Assembly: GCF_024138395.1 (NCBI RefSeq)
Contig: NZ_JAMYDU010000011.1
Location: forward strand, 62,001 to 126,000
Source: Pseudomonas mandelii
GTDB lineage: Bacteria; Pseudomonadota; Gammaproteobacteria; Pseudomonadales; Pseudomonadaceae
Direction of reading: 5' to 3'
Length of the DNA: 64,000 nt
In this document: in pieces, positions 11,098 to 20,387 of the stretch
Numbering within the stretch: position 1 is the stretch's first letter
Layout: the number at the start of each line of letters is the position of its first letter
Translations under genes and position numbers: made by a program
Notes under the pieces: model-generated
Databases searched by the model: none
What the model saw: the letters and a program-made list of their open reading frames with translations, nothing else
What the model was told of the DNA's origin: nothing

Positions 11098-11625
11098 ATG
11101 CAAAACACCAAGCTCTTGCTAACCAGTTTCACCTTTGTGGGACTGCTCGCACTCGCCGGTTGTTCATTCCCCGGGGTTTACAAAATCGACATCCAGCAGG
11201 GCAATGTCGTCACGCAGGACATGATAGACCAGTTACGCCCGGGAATGACCCGCCGGCAAGTACGGTTTATCATGGGTAACCCTCTGCTGACCGACACGTT
11301 CCATGCCGATCGCTGGGATTATCTGTACAGCCTGCAACCGGGTGGCGGTGAACGCCAACAGGAACGCATTAGCGTTATCTTCAACCCAAATGATCAACTT
11401 GTCAGCCTCTCTGGCGATTTCATGCCGGGCGTGAGCCGCGACGAAGCGATTCTCGGCAAGGACAGTGACACTACCGTGACCACGCCCGCCGAAAACGCCG
11501 AGAAGCCGAAGCCGGAAAAACCGGTCAAGCCAGGGTCGTTGCTGGACCAGATCCAGAAGGACGTGGACAACGTGGAAACCGTTCCAGTCCCGACGCCAGA
11601 ACCGCTGGAAACCTCGCCGCAATAA
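11098..11625 (+). CDS. bamE: outer-membrane assembly lipoprotein BamE (OmlA)
   Basis: Lipoprotein of the Bam complex that inserts beta-barrel proteins in the outer membrane. It has 175 residues with a signal peptide and the lipobox LAGC, the acylated Cys being residue 22. The SmpA/OmlA fold follows (about 30-110: QGNVVTQDMIDQLRPGMT, then RWDYLY). The C-terminal extension is rich in Pro, Glu and Lys and looks disordered. Confidence 0.95.
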   Translation: MQNTKLLLTSFTFVGLLALAGCSFPGVYKIDIQQGNVVTQDMIDQLRPGMTRRQVRFIMGNPLLTDTFHADRWDYLYSLQPGGGERQQERISVIFNPNDQLVSLSGDFMPGVSRDEAILGKDSDTTVTTPAENAEKPKPEKPVKPGSLLDQIQKDVDNVETVPVPTPEPLETSPQ

Positions 11626-11638
11626 TTTGCGACGCAAT

Positions 11639-11665
11639 AAAAAACCCGGCATGTCCGGGTTTTTT
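11639..11665. terminator. bidirectional intrinsic terminator of bamE and rnfH
   Basis: AAAAAACCCGG-CATG-TCCGGGTTTTTT is a symmetric hairpin with A/T tracts on both sides, between the convergent bamE and rnfH genes. It can end transcription from either side. Confidence 0.9.
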
Positions 11666-11686
11666 ATCGTCTGGCGTTTAACCGAA

Positions 11687-12001
11687 TCACTGATTCCGGG
11701 CTTTAGCCTCGGCCGCTTTGGCGGCGCGCAACCGGCGAACTTCTTTCGGATCGGCGAGCAACGGTCGGTAAATCTCGAGGCGGTCCCCTGCCTGAACCGG
11801 ACGAATGGCCGGCTCCGCGATCACTTTGCCGAAGATGCCAACCGGACAACCGGCCAGATCCAACTCAGGAAATTCGCTGTTCAGGCCGGATTTGAGCAAC
11901 GCATCCCGCACCGTTGCGCCCACCGGCACGGTTACGGTCAGCAGCACTTGACGATCAACGGCGGCATATACAACTTCGACTTTGATCACGACCTCAACCA
12001 T
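11687..12001 (-). CDS. rnfH: RnfH family ubiquitin-like protein
   Basis: Small (104 residues) RnfH/UPF0125 protein of the ubiquitin-like beta-grasp fold, usually encoded next to ratA; its exact role is unsettled. The conserved parts are IKVEVVYA, VPVGATVRDAL, VGIFGKV and GDRLEIYRPL. The tail is basic (RRLRAAKAAEAKARNQ). The ATG at 12001 lies inside the end of ratA, with an 8-nt overlap, so the two genes are probably translationally coupled. Confidence 0.93.
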   Translation of the reverse strand: MVEVVIKVEVVYAAVDRQVLLTVTVPVGATVRDALLKSGLNSEFPELDLAGCPVGIFGKVIAEPAIRPVQAGDRLEIYRPLLADPKEVRRLRAAKAAEAKARNQ

Positions 12002-12428
12002 GCATCTGTTTGGCGCGCTGGCAAAACGCGTCCATCAGCGTATTCGCCGCCTGATTGAACAAAGGCCCCAATGTGGCACGCACCAGCGGTCCCGAGTAGG
12101 CGAACGACAAGTCCAGACTGATCTTGCAGGCCTTCTCGCCCAACGGCTTGAACACCCAGACGCCGTGCAACTGACTGAACGGACCTTCCTCGAGGTTCAT
12201 CTCGATCGAACGCCCGGGCACCAGGGTATTACGTGTCACGAAATGCTGACTCAGGCCACCCTTGGCCACGCCGACACTGGCACGCATAAGCTCAGGAGTG
12301 CTTTCCAGGACTTCCGCCGACGAGCACCACGGCAGGAATTCCGGATAGCGGGCCACGTCGTTGACCAAGTCATAAAGCGCTTGTGCCGGATACGGCAGCA
12401 GGGCCGAACGTTGAATGTGTGTCGTCAT
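11994..12428 (-). CDS. ratA: RatA-type START-like domain protein
   Basis: Polyketide cyclase/SRPBCC-fold protein of 144 residues (YfjG/RatA, Coq10-like). E. coli RatA was reported to inhibit 70S assembly; a ubiquinone-related role is the alternative. It starts MTTHIQRSALLPYPAQALY at 12428 rather than at the upstream in-frame codon 12458, because this is the conserved N-terminus. It is paired with rnfH, and smpB lies beyond the symporter gene, as in many gamma-proteobacteria. Confidence 0.93.
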   Translation of the reverse strand: MTTHIQRSALLPYPAQALYDLVNDVARYPEFLPWCSSAEVLESTPELMRASVGVAKGGLSQHFVTRNTLVPGRSIEMNLEEGPFSQLHGVWVFKPLGEKACKISLDLSFAYSGPLVRATLGPLFNQAANTLMDAFCQRAKQMHG

Positions 12429-12435
12429 GTCAGCG

Positions 12436-13839
12436 TTACTTCCACAGCTGGGCGGCAAACACTACAAGAATGCCGATGGGCGCCACATAGCGCATCAAGA
12501 ACAGGGACAGGGCGAACAGCACCGGACGGCGGATCGACAATTCGTCGCGCACCGCTTCACGCCCCATCACCCAGCCCGCAAACACCACGAAACACAAACC
12601 ACCGAGTGGCAACATGATCCGCGAGGTGAAGAAATCGATCACACCGAAGAAGTCCAGACCACCGGCGGCTCCCCATTGATAGAGGTGGAACATCCCGCCT
12701 TCGTTCACGAAAAACCTGGCTTCCTTCCAGATATTGAAAGAAAACACAGTGCCCAAGCCGACGAACCAGCAGATGAAGGCCAGCCAGAAGGTGACCCAGG
12801 CGCGACTTATTTTCGTGCGTTCAACCAGGTAAGCCACCATCGGTTCGAGCAGGGAAATCGCTGAACTCCAGGCCGCAATCGCTACCAGTACGAAGAACAC
12901 TACGCCCATCAACTGGCCGAACGCTACGTTGCCAAAGGCAAATGGCAGGCTGACGAACATCAGGCCTGGGCCTTCGCTTGGGTTCAGGCCCGCGGCGAAC
13001 ACAATCGGAAACAGTGCCAACCCGGCTACCAGCGAAACGAAGGTATCGAGCAGTGCCACGCCAACCACAGTCCCGGACATCGATGAACTCTTCGGCATAT
13101 AAGCGCCGTAGATCATGATCGAACCGACGCCCACGCTCAGGGAAAAGAAAGCGTGCCCCATTGCTGGCAGCAAGCCATCGAGCACTTTTTCCGGATGGAA
13201 GTCGAACATGAAATGCACGCCTTCCATGAAATGGCCCGTGGTCATGCTGTAGCCCAGCAACACAAGGATCATCACGAACAGCAGTGGCATCATGATTCGC
13301 AGGCTGCGTTCCAGCCCGGCGACCACACCTTTGGCGATCACAATGGCGGAGAGGAGCATGAAAATCGTGTGCCAAAGTATCAGGCGCCACGGATCGGCGA
13401 TCACATTGCCGAAATAGGCGCCGACCTGATCAGGCGTCGCCCCCTGGAAGTCGCCACGGCCCATATCAATGATGTAATCCAGCGACCAGCCACCGACCAC
13501 ACTATAGAAAGACAGAATCAGTAGCGCCGTGATCATCCCGGCAAATGCGCCCCAGGACCACTTCGCCGAATGCCCCGCTTCCAAAGCCAGGACCTTCAAG
13601 GCATTCGCCGGGCTCTGCCGCGCGCGTCGGCCGATCAGGGTTTCGGCCAGCATGACGGGTACACCGATCAGCGCGATACAGGCCAGGAACATCAGCACGA
13701 AGGCTCCGCCACCGTAGACGCCAACCATGTAAGGGAATTTCCAGATACTACCCAGGCCCACGGCCGAACCGGTCGCGGCGAGTATGAAGACCCAGCGGCT
13801 AGCCCAACTGCCGTGGACAGAAACCTTGTCTGTCGACAT
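12436..13839 (-). CDS. sodium:neurotransmitter symporter family (NSS/SNF) transporter
   Basis: Sodium-coupled amino-acid-type transporter of the inner membrane, 467 residues with about 11-12 transmembrane segments. TM1 carries the unwound sodium/substrate-binding stretch GSAVGLGSIWKFPY, and GVPVMLAETLIGRR follows TM2. The start MSTDKVSVHGSW at 13839 fits the family better than the in-frame codon at 13890. The substrate cannot be told from sequence. Confidence 0.93.
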   Translation of the reverse strand: MSTDKVSVHGSWASRWVFILAATGSAVGLGSIWKFPYMVGVYGGGAFVLMFLACIALIGVPVMLAETLIGRRARQSPANALKVLALEAGHSAKWSWGAFAGMITALLILSFYSVVGGWSLDYIIDMGRGDFQGATPDQVGAYFGNVIADPWRLILWHTIFMLLSAIVIAKGVVAGLERSLRIMMPLLFVMILVLLGYSMTTGHFMEGVHFMFDFHPEKVLDGLLPAMGHAFFSLSVGVGSIMIYGAYMPKSSSMSGTVVGVALLDTFVSLVAGLALFPIVFAAGLNPSEGPGLMFVSLPFAFGNVAFGQLMGVVFFVLVAIAAWSSAISLLEPMVAYLVERTKISRAWVTFWLAFICWFVGLGTVFSFNIWKEARFFVNEGGMFHLYQWGAAGGLDFFGVIDFFTSRIMLPLGGLCFVVFAGWVMGREAVRDELSIRRPVLFALSLFLMRYVAPIGILVVFAAQLWK

Positions 13840-13957
13840 CGTTATCACGCCCAAGCGTTCAAAAAAGAGGCCGCATTGTCCGGGATTCAATCAACCTGCT
13901 CAAGCACGTAGCTTCACCGTAGCCGACAGCGGTGTAACTCCATATAATGCCGCCCCT

Positions 13958-14440
13958 ATGGCTAAACAGAAGAAACACCCAACAGGGACCATCGCGCAGA
14001 ACAAAAAGGCGCGACACGATTACTTCATCGAGCATAAGTTCGAGGCTGGTCTGGTCCTGGCCGGCTGGGAAGTAAAAAGTTTGCGGGCAAGCAAGCTACA
14101 ACTGGTTGACAGTTACGTACTGCTCAAGGATGGCGAAGCCTGGTTGCTCGGCAGCCACATTACGCCGCTGATGACTGCCAGCACCCACGTCATCGCTGAT
14201 CCGACCCGCACCCGGAAATTGCTGCTCAACCGCCGCGAACTAGAAAAGCTGGCCGCTGCCGTACAGCAAAAAGGTTACGCCTGCGTATGCCTGTCCTGGT
14301 ACTGGAGCAAGCACATGGTCAAGTGCGAGATCGCTCTGGGCAAGGGCAAGAAGGAATACGACAAGCGTGATACCGAACGCGAGCGCGACGCCGGTCGTGA
14401 ATTGCAGCGTGCGGTGCGAAACAAGGGTAAGGAAGATTAA
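13958..14440 (+). CDS. smpB: SsrA-binding protein SmpB
   Basis: Binds tmRNA and brings it to stalled ribosomes in trans-translation. It has 160 residues. The N-terminal OB-fold begins MAKQKKHPTGTIAQNKKA, and the C-terminal tail (KGKKEYDKRDTERERDA) enters the mRNA channel. The start at 13958 is the conserved one; the longer in-frame reading from 13784 is not family-like. Its partner RNA ssrA lies 9.3 kb downstream in the same window. Confidence 0.97.
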   Translation: MAKQKKHPTGTIAQNKKARHDYFIEHKFEAGLVLAGWEVKSLRASKLQLVDSYVLLKDGEAWLLGSHITPLMTASTHVIADPTRTRKLLLNRRELEKLAAAVQQKGYACVCLSWYWSKHMVKCEIALGKGKKEYDKRDTERERDAGRELQRAVRNKGKED

Positions 14441-14450
14441 TTTTCCACCC

Positions 14451-14556
14451 TGATCGTTCCCACGCTCTGCGTGGGAATGCAGCAATGGACGCTCTGCGTC
14501 CCCTGTGACGCGGAGCGTCACGGGATGCGTTCCCACGCAGAGCGTGGGAACGATCA
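14451..14556. repeat. large inverted REP pair (BIME-like) after smpB
   Basis: The arm TGATCGTTCCCACGCTCTGC is repeated in reverse complement at 14531-14556, and a second nested GACGCTCTGCGTC / GACGCGGAGCGTC element lies between. This is a Pseudomonas extragenic palindrome cluster. It also separates the convergent smpB and lldR genes. Confidence 0.85.
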
Positions 14557-14567
14557 TTCATCCAAAC

Positions 14568-15338
14568 CTACATCCCCTTGCGCCGCTCCGCCCGAGCCAC
14601 GCGCTGTACTTCCTGACGCACCTCTTCCAGCACTTCCTGCACATACAAAATGTGCCGACTGGAAACCTCCCGCGCCTCCTCTGCCCGTCCTTCGATAATC
14701 GCCAGATACAATTCCCTGTGCTGCGCAATCAACATGTCGCGGGTTTCGGAACGCTGTTTGTACATGCCGCCGATGTTGGTCACCACGTTGCGTTTGAGCA
14801 GGTCGAACAGCCCACGAATGGTGTGCAGCAATACTGCGTTATGACTGGCCTCGGCGATCGCCAAATGAAATTTCGCATCCGCCGCGCCTTCCTCTGCCCG
14901 ACTCACTTCGTCATGGCGCGAATAGCAGTCTTGCAACTCATCGAACGCCGCCGTCAGCCGCTCGCGATCCACGTCTGTGGCGCGCAATGCCGCGTAGTAA
15001 GCACAGGATGCTTCCAGCGTATGACGAAACTCCAGTAAATCGCGCTGGGCCTCGGGGTTGCTTTCCAGCAGATGCAACAGTGGATCACTGAACGTCGAGC
15101 CCAAGGATTCCACCACATAGTTACCGCCGCCCTGACGACTGACCAGCAACCCTTTGGCCGCCAGTTTCTGAATCGCTTCGCGCAACGAAGGGCGCGACAC
15201 GCCGAACTGCTCGGCCAACGCACGCTCGGCTGGCAGACGCTCGCCGGCCTTTAACGTGCCCTCGAGAATCATCCCTTCGAGCTGCTCGACAATATCGTCA
15301 GACAAACGGCGCTGCCGAATCTGATCAAACCCCATCAC
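14568..15338 (-). CDS. lldR: FadR/GntR-family regulator LldR of lactate utilisation
   Basis: Transcription regulator of 256 residues. It has an N-terminal winged helix-turn-helix (about 10-75: RLPAERALAEQFGVSRPSLREAIQKL) and a C-terminal FCD ligand/metal domain (about 95-220, with DAKFHLAIAEASHN). It is divergent from lldP, with a FadR-type palindrome in between, so it probably represses the lactate operon until L-lactate binds. The start is either GTG 15338 or the ATG at 15335, one codon apart. Confidence 0.92.
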   Translation of the reverse strand: MMGFDQIRQRRLSDDIVEQLEGMILEGTLKAGERLPAERALAEQFGVSRPSLREAIQKLAAKGLLVSRQGGGNYVVESLGSTFSDPLLHLLESNPEAQRDLLEFRHTLEASCAYYAALRATDVDRERLTAAFDELQDCYSRHDEVSRAEEGAADAKFHLAIAEASHNAVLLHTIRGLFDLLKRNVVTNIGGMYKQRSETRDMLIAQHRELYLAIIEGRAEEAREVSSRHILYVQEVLEEVRQEVQRVARAERRKGM

Positions 15339-15481
15339 TCAATTCTCCACGATCCCGGCGGCTCGCCGGGCTCTCTATTCTGGCCTATCGGCGCTGCGCC
15401 AGCACCTACCAGACGACGTTTGATCGAACAGATCAGATGCGATCTGCACCGCTCATTCGACAAAAGTTTTAGGGCGGCAAA

Positions 15482-15511
15482 TTGACACACCACATACAAG
15501 GCTTTTACCCT
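15482..15511 (+). promoter_or_regulatory. putative lldP promoter
   Basis: TTGACA (15482-15487) is followed after 18 nt by TACCCT (15506-15511), upstream of the LldR palindrome. The -10 is weak, as expected for a regulated promoter. Confidence 0.4.
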
Positions 15512-15528
15512 AGCCAACAGCGATTGTA

Positions 15529-15545
15529 AATTGGTATTACCAATT
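15529..15545. promoter_or_regulatory. LldR operator palindrome
   Basis: AATTGGTATTACCAATT is a perfect 17-bp palindrome of the FadR-family form AATTGGT-N3-ACCAATT, 52 nt upstream of the lldP ATG and just downstream of the proposed promoter. Binding there would block transcription. Confidence 0.85.
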
Positions 15546-15597
15546 ATCCAAGAACGCTGACCAGTGCCTGACCAACAACAATTAGGGGCCACCCCAT

Positions 15598-17289
15598 ATG
15601 CAAACCTGGCAACAGCTCTACAGCCCGCTCGGCAGTCTTGGCGTGTCCGCACTCGCGGCCGTCATCCCCATCGTATTTTTCTTCCTGGCTTTGGCCGTAT
15701 TCCGCCTCAAAGGCCACGTGGCCGGCAGCATTACCCTCGCGCTGTCGATTGCCGTAGCAATCTTCGCGTTCCAGATGCCGGTCGATATGGCCTTCGCGGC
15801 AGCCGGATATGGCTTCGCCTACGGCTTGTGGCCGATTGCGTGGATCATCGTGGCAGCGGTGTTCCTCTATAAACTCACGGTCAAAAGCGGCCAGTTCGAA
15901 GTGATCCGCAGCTCGGTGCTGTCGATCACTGACGACCAACGCCTGCAAGTGCTGCTGATCGGCTTCTGCTTCGGCGCATTCCTGGAAGGTGCCGCCGGCT
16001 TCGGCGCACCGGTAGCGATTACCGCCGCGCTGCTGGTAGGTCTGGGTTTCAACCCGCTGTACGCCGCCGGCCTGTGCCTGATCGCCAATACCGCGCCGGT
16101 AGCCTTTGGCGCATTGGGGATTCCGATCATCGTCGCCGGGCAAGTCACCGGCATCGACGCGTTCAAGATCGGCGCCATGACCGGGCGCCAATTGCCATTG
16201 CTGTCGCTGTTCGTGCCGTTCTGGCTGGTGTTCATGATGGACGGCTTGCGCGGCGTTCGGGAAACCTGGCCGGCGGCACTGGTGGCCGGTTTGAGTTTCG
16301 CCATCACCCAGTACTTCACTTCGAACTTCATCGGCCCGGAACTGCCGGACATCACCTCGGCGCTGGCCAGCCTGATTTCCCTGACACTATTCCTGAAAAT
16401 CTGGCAGCCAAAACGTGCCGCTGGCGCCCACATCGTCGGCGCCGTCTCGGCCTCCGTGGTGGCCAGCACCGGTGGTTTCGGCCAACCGCGCACTACCGTG
16501 GCATCGCCCTACAGCCTGGGGGAAATTATCAAAGCCTGGTCGCCGTTCCTGATTCTCACCGTATTGGTCACTCTCTGGACGCTGAAGCCATTCAAGGCGA
16601 TGTTTGCCGCCGGCGGTTCGATGTATGGCTGGGTATTCAACTTCGCGATTCCGCATCTGGATCAAATGGTGATCAAGGTCGCCCCGATCGTGACCGCCCC
16701 GACAGCGATTCCGGCGGTGTTCAAACTCGATCCGATTTCCGCGACCGGCACGGCGATTTTCTTATCCGCGCTGATCTCGATGCTGGTACTGAAGATCAAT
16801 ATCAAAACTGGTCTTACCACTTTTAAAGAGACCTTCTACGAACTGCGTTGGCCGATTTTGTCCATCGGCATGGTGCTGGCCTTCGCCTTCGTCACCAATT
16901 ACTCGGGCATGTCGTCGACCATGGCTCTGGTACTGGCAGGCACCGGCGCGGCATTCCCGTTCTTCTCGCCATTCCTCGGCTGGCTCGGCGTGTTCCTGAC
17001 CGGTTCCGATACTTCGTCCAACGCACTGTTCAGTTCGCTACAAGCGACCACCGCGCACCAGATCGGCGTCAACGACACCTTGCTGGTGGCGGCGAATACC
17101 AGCGGCGGCGTGACCGGCAAGATGATTTCGCCGCAATCGATCGCCGTGGCCTGCGCCGCGACCGGACTGGTGGGCAAGGAATCGGATCTGTTCCGCTTCA
17201 CCCTCAAGCACAGCCTATTCTTTGCAACGATCGTCGGCCTGATCACATTGGCTCAGGCTTACTGGTTCACCGGCATGCTGGTGCACTAA
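15598..17289 (+). CDS. lldP: L-lactate permease
   Basis: Lactate:H+ symporter of the LctP family in the inner membrane, 563 residues with about 12-14 hydrophobic segments. Family stretches include GAFLEGAAGFGAPVAI, TSGGVTGKMISPQSIA and SSNALFSSLQ. It begins the lactate operon: uptake here, oxidation by LldEFG (L-lactate) and Dld (D-lactate). Confidence 0.96.
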   Translation: MQTWQQLYSPLGSLGVSALAAVIPIVFFFLALAVFRLKGHVAGSITLALSIAVAIFAFQMPVDMAFAAAGYGFAYGLWPIAWIIVAAVFLYKLTVKSGQFEVIRSSVLSITDDQRLQVLLIGFCFGAFLEGAAGFGAPVAITAALLVGLGFNPLYAAGLCLIANTAPVAFGALGIPIIVAGQVTGIDAFKIGAMTGRQLPLLSLFVPFWLVFMMDGLRGVRETWPAALVAGLSFAITQYFTSNFIGPELPDITSALASLISLTLFLKIWQPKRAAGAHIVGAVSASVVASTGGFGQPRTTVASPYSLGEIIKAWSPFLILTVLVTLWTLKPFKAMFAAGGSMYGWVFNFAIPHLDQMVIKVAPIVTAPTAIPAVFKLDPISATGTAIFLSALISMLVLKINIKTGLTTFKETFYELRWPILSIGMVLAFAFVTNYSGMSSTMALVLAGTGAAFPFFSPFLGWLGVFLTGSDTSSNALFSSLQATTAHQIGVNDTLLVAANTSGGVTGKMISPQSIAVACAATGLVGKESDLFRFTLKHSLFFATIVGLITLAQAYWFTGMLVH

Positions 17290-17315
17290 GAACTACACGC
17301 GACACGGAAAAAACC

Positions 17316-17340
17316 GACGCCGGATTACGCCCCCGGCGTC
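17316..17340 (+). other. hairpin between lldP and lldE
   Basis: GACGCCGG (17316-17323) pairs with CCGGCGTC (17333-17340). There is no T-run. It may partly end or stabilise the lldP message before lldEFG. Confidence 0.5.
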
Positions 17341-17364
17341 AGCTATTCACAACCGGGTCTGCAA

Positions 17365-17400
17365 GGCTGCTGAAAGCTTCTCTCTCTATATTCAGCAGCC
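17365..17400 (+). repeat. perfect 10-bp inverted repeat before lldE
   Basis: GGCTGCTGAA (17365-17374) is exactly repeated in reverse complement as TTCAGCAGCC (17391-17400), 40 nt upstream of the lldE ATG. It is a candidate mRNA hairpin or operator. Confidence 0.55.
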
Positions 17401-17440
17401 TCAGCGGACGGATAACCGGGACCACCCGGAGACACGCCTG

Positions 17441-18265
17441 ATGAGCGAGCTTTTTTACAACGCAGTGTCGAACGCGACCCGCGTCGCCCCGCCACTGCCC
17501 GAGCCTCGGCAATACCCCAGCGAAAAACCGTCACGGGTCTACCTGTTCGGGACTTGCGTGGTGGATCTGTTCTACCCGGAAGCCGGAATGGACGCGATTC
17601 ACCTGCTGGAACGCGAAGGCATTCGTGTCGAATACCCGCAAGGGCAAAGTTGCTGCGGGCAACCGGCCTACACCTCGGGGTATACCGAACAGGCCCGGAC
17701 CGTGGCGCGCTCGCAACTGGCGCTGTTTGCCGGGGATTATCCGGTGGTGGTGCCGTCGGGATCCTGCGCGGGCATGTTGCGCGAACACTATGCCGACTTG
17801 TTCAAGGACGAGCCGCAAACGCTGAAACAGGTTCAGGCCCTGGCTGCCCGGACTTATGAGCTGGCCGAGTTCCTGCTGTTTGTCTGCAAGGTGCAGCTCA
17901 AGGACAGCGGCGAACCGGTCAAAGTGGCGCTGCACACGTCGTGCTCGGCACGCCGTGAAATGAACACCCATCTGCACGGTCGTGAGTTGTTGGCGCAGCT
18001 AAGCAATGTGGAGCGAGTCGACCATAGCCACGAAAGTGAATGCTGTGGCTTTGGTGGGACTTTCAGCGTCCGTATGCCAGATATTTCCGGCGCGATGGTG
18101 GCTGACAAGACCCGGGCATTGAAGGAATCCGGCGCGCACAAGGTACTCAGTGCCGACTGCGGCTGCCTGATGAACATCAATGGCTCGTTGGAGAAACAGC
18201 AGGAAGCGTTGCGCGGTCAGCATCTGGCCAGTTTCCTGTGGCAGCGTACCGGAGGTGCCCGATGA
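17441..18265 (+). CDS. lldE: L-lactate dehydrogenase complex, Cys-rich subunit LldE (LutA)
   Basis: Part of the three-subunit LldEFG (LutABC) L-lactate oxidation complex. It has 274 residues with two CCG (DUF224) domains: the first with GTCVVD, QSCCGQPAY and GSCAGM, the second with HTSCSARRE, SECCGFGG and DCGCLMN. The stop overlaps the lldF start (ATGA), indicating translational coupling. The usual single FMN enzyme LldD is not seen in this window. Confidence 0.94.
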   Translation: MSELFYNAVSNATRVAPPLPEPRQYPSEKPSRVYLFGTCVVDLFYPEAGMDAIHLLEREGIRVEYPQGQSCCGQPAYTSGYTEQARTVARSQLALFAGDYPVVVPSGSCAGMLREHYADLFKDEPQTLKQVQALAARTYELAEFLLFVCKVQLKDSGEPVKVALHTSCSARREMNTHLHGRELLAQLSNVERVDHSHESECCGFGGTFSVRMPDISGAMVADKTRALKESGAHKVLSADCGCLMNINGSLEKQQEALRGQHLASFLWQRTGGAR

Positions 18266-19716
18266 GCACTTCCACGATTATTCCTACGGTTGCCGTAGAA
18301 GAAGATTTTCGCACCCGGGCTCACAAGGCTTTGGCTGACACGCAACTGCGAAACAACTTTCGTAGTGCGATGGATTCACTGATGAGCAAACGGGCAGCGT
18401 CCTTCAGCGATGCCTTTGAGCGAGAACATTTGCGAGCGCTGGGCAATGCTGTCCGCGCCCGTGCTTTATCCAAGTTGCCCGATTTGCTCGAGCAGCTTGA
18501 ACAGAACCTGACCCGCAACGGTGTGACAGTGCACTGGGCGGAAACGGTGGACGAAGCCAATGGCATCGTCTTGTCGATCATCCGCGCTCACGAGGCGCGG
18601 CAAGTGATCAAGGGCAAATCGATGGTCAGCGAAGAGATGGAGATGAATCATGTCCTCGCGGCTCAAGGCATTGAATGCCTGGAGTCGGACATGGGCGAAT
18701 TCATCGTCCAGCTCGACCACGAGAAGCCTTCACACATCATTATGCCGGCGATCCACAAGAATGCCGGTCAGGTCGCGTCCTTGTTCCACGACAAACTTGG
18801 CGTGGAGTACACCAAGGACGTAGACCAACTCATTCAGATCGGTCGCAAAGTCTTGCGACAGAAATTCTTCGAAGCAGACATCGGCGTCTCCGGCGTCAAC
18901 TTCGCCGTGGCCGAAACCGGTACCCTGCTACTGGTGGAAAACGAAGGCAACGGGCGCATGTCGACCACCGTGCCGCCCGTACACATTGCCGTCACGGGCA
19001 TCGAGAAAGTCGTCGAAAACCTGCGGGACGTTGTACCGCTGTTGTCGCTGCTGACCCGCTCGGCCCTCGGCCAGCCGATCACCACCTACGTCAATATGAT
19101 CTCCGGGCCACGCAAGGAACATGAACTCGACGGCCCGCAGGAAGTGCACCTGGTATTGCTCGACAACGGTCGCAGCCAGGCGTTTGCCGACAGCGAATTG
19201 CGCCAGACCCTGAACTGCATCCGCTGCGGCGCCTGTATGAATCATTGCCCGGTCTACACTCGAATCGGAGGCCATGCCTATGGGGAGGTTTACCCTGGGC
19301 CTATCGGAAAAATCATCACCCCGCACATGGTCGGCCTGGCGAAAGTCCCCGATCACCCGAGTGCGTCTTCGTTATGTGGTGCTTGCGGTGAAGTCTGCCC
19401 GGTAAAAATTCCGATCCCTGCATTGCTGCGTCGCCTACGGGAAGAGAACGTCAAAGCCCCGGACAGCCCGCATCAAGTGATGCGCGGTCAGGGCAGCAAA
19501 TACTCGCGCAAAGAACGGTTTATCTGGAACGCCTGGGCGAAGCTCAACAGCTCGCCAACGCTCTATCGCCTGTTCGGCTTCTTCGCCACCCGCCTGCGTG
19601 CACTGACGCCGAGCAATGTTGGCCCGTGGACCCAGAACCACAGCGCACCGAAACCCGCCGCGCGCTCACTGCATGACATGGCCCGCGAGCATTTGGCCAA
19701 ACAGGGAGACCGCTGA
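18262..19716 (+). CDS. lldF: L-lactate dehydrogenase complex, iron-sulfur subunit LldF (LutB)
   Basis: It has 484 residues: a LUD domain (about 60-290) followed by a ferredoxin-like region with CIRCGACMNHCP and CGACGEVCPVK for two 4Fe-4S clusters, and a C-terminal tail. The start at 18262 (MSTSTIIPTVAVEEDF) overlaps the lldE stop. An in-frame codon at 18238 lies inside lldE and is less likely. Confidence 0.94.
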   Translation: MSTSTIIPTVAVEEDFRTRAHKALADTQLRNNFRSAMDSLMSKRAASFSDAFEREHLRALGNAVRARALSKLPDLLEQLEQNLTRNGVTVHWAETVDEANGIVLSIIRAHEARQVIKGKSMVSEEMEMNHVLAAQGIECLESDMGEFIVQLDHEKPSHIIMPAIHKNAGQVASLFHDKLGVEYTKDVDQLIQIGRKVLRQKFFEADIGVSGVNFAVAETGTLLLVENEGNGRMSTTVPPVHIAVTGIEKVVENLRDVVPLLSLLTRSALGQPITTYVNMISGPRKEHELDGPQEVHLVLLDNGRSQAFADSELRQTLNCIRCGACMNHCPVYTRIGGHAYGEVYPGPIGKIITPHMVGLAKVPDHPSASSLCGACGEVCPVKIPIPALLRRLREENVKAPDSPHQVMRGQGSKYSRKERFIWNAWAKLNSSPTLYRLFGFFATRLRALTPSNVGPWTQNHSAPKPAARSLHDMAREHLAKQGDR

Positions 19717-20387
19717 TGAGCGCCAAGCAAAATATCCTCGCCAAATTGCGCACCAGTCTGACAGGCACCACGCCGGTGCCTGACAACTTCGATGTCGAAT
19801 TGGTGACCGAGCCCTACACCTACACGCCAGAGCAACGCATCCCGCAACTGCGCAAACTGATGGAAGCGGTGCACACCGAAATTCATCTGACGTCCGGAGA
19901 AGGCTGGCCCGAATTGCTGGCGCAACTGCTGCAGGATCGCCAGTTGCCAAGCCTGTTGATCGCGCCGGCAACACCCCACGGTCAACGTGTCACTCAGCAT
20001 TGGGCGAAAAATCCTGGCTTGCCAGCACTCAAAGCCTACGACCGCCCGGTGGAGGAATGGAAAGCCGAGTTGTTCAACGACACCCCGGCCAGCCTGACCA
20101 CCACCCTCGGAGCGATCGCCGCGACAGGTAGTCTGATTCTCTGGCCGACGCGGGAAGAACCGCGCCTGATGAGCCTGGTGCCGCCGGTGCATTTCGCGCT
20201 GCTCAAGGCCAGTGAAATCCGCGACAACTTCTATCAGGTGCAGCAGGAATTCGAATGGGCCCAAGGCATGCCGACCAATGCCTTACTGGTGTCTGGGCCA
20301 TCGAAGACAGCCGACATCGAACAAATTCTGGCCTACGGCGCCCACGGGCCGAAAGACCTGGTCGTTCTGATCCTGGAGGACCAATGA
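19716..20387 (+). CDS. lldG: L-lactate dehydrogenase complex, LUD-domain subunit LldG (LutC)
   Basis: Third subunit of LldEFG: 223 residues with a single LUD domain (conserved TLGAIAATGSLILWPT, MSLVPPVHFAL and ALLVSGPSKTADIEQ). Its ATG shares a base with the lldF stop (TGATG), and its own stop overlaps the start of the next gene, so the four genes form a tightly coupled unit. Confidence 0.94.
   Translation: MSAKQNILAKLRTSLTGTTPVPDNFDVELVTEPYTYTPEQRIPQLRKLMEAVHTEIHLTSGEGWPELLAQLLQDRQLPSLLIAPATPHGQRVTQHWAKNPGLPALKAYDRPVEEWKAELFNDTPASLTTTLGAIAATGSLILWPTREEPRLMSLVPPVHFALLKASEIRDNFYQVQQEFEWAQGMPTNALLVSGPSKTADIEQILAYGAHGPKDLVVLILEDQ

Noticed and set aside
14451..14556. Possible CRISPR-like or tandem array after smpB
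   Set aside because: The units are inverted palindromes without spacers of constant length; they are REP sequences.
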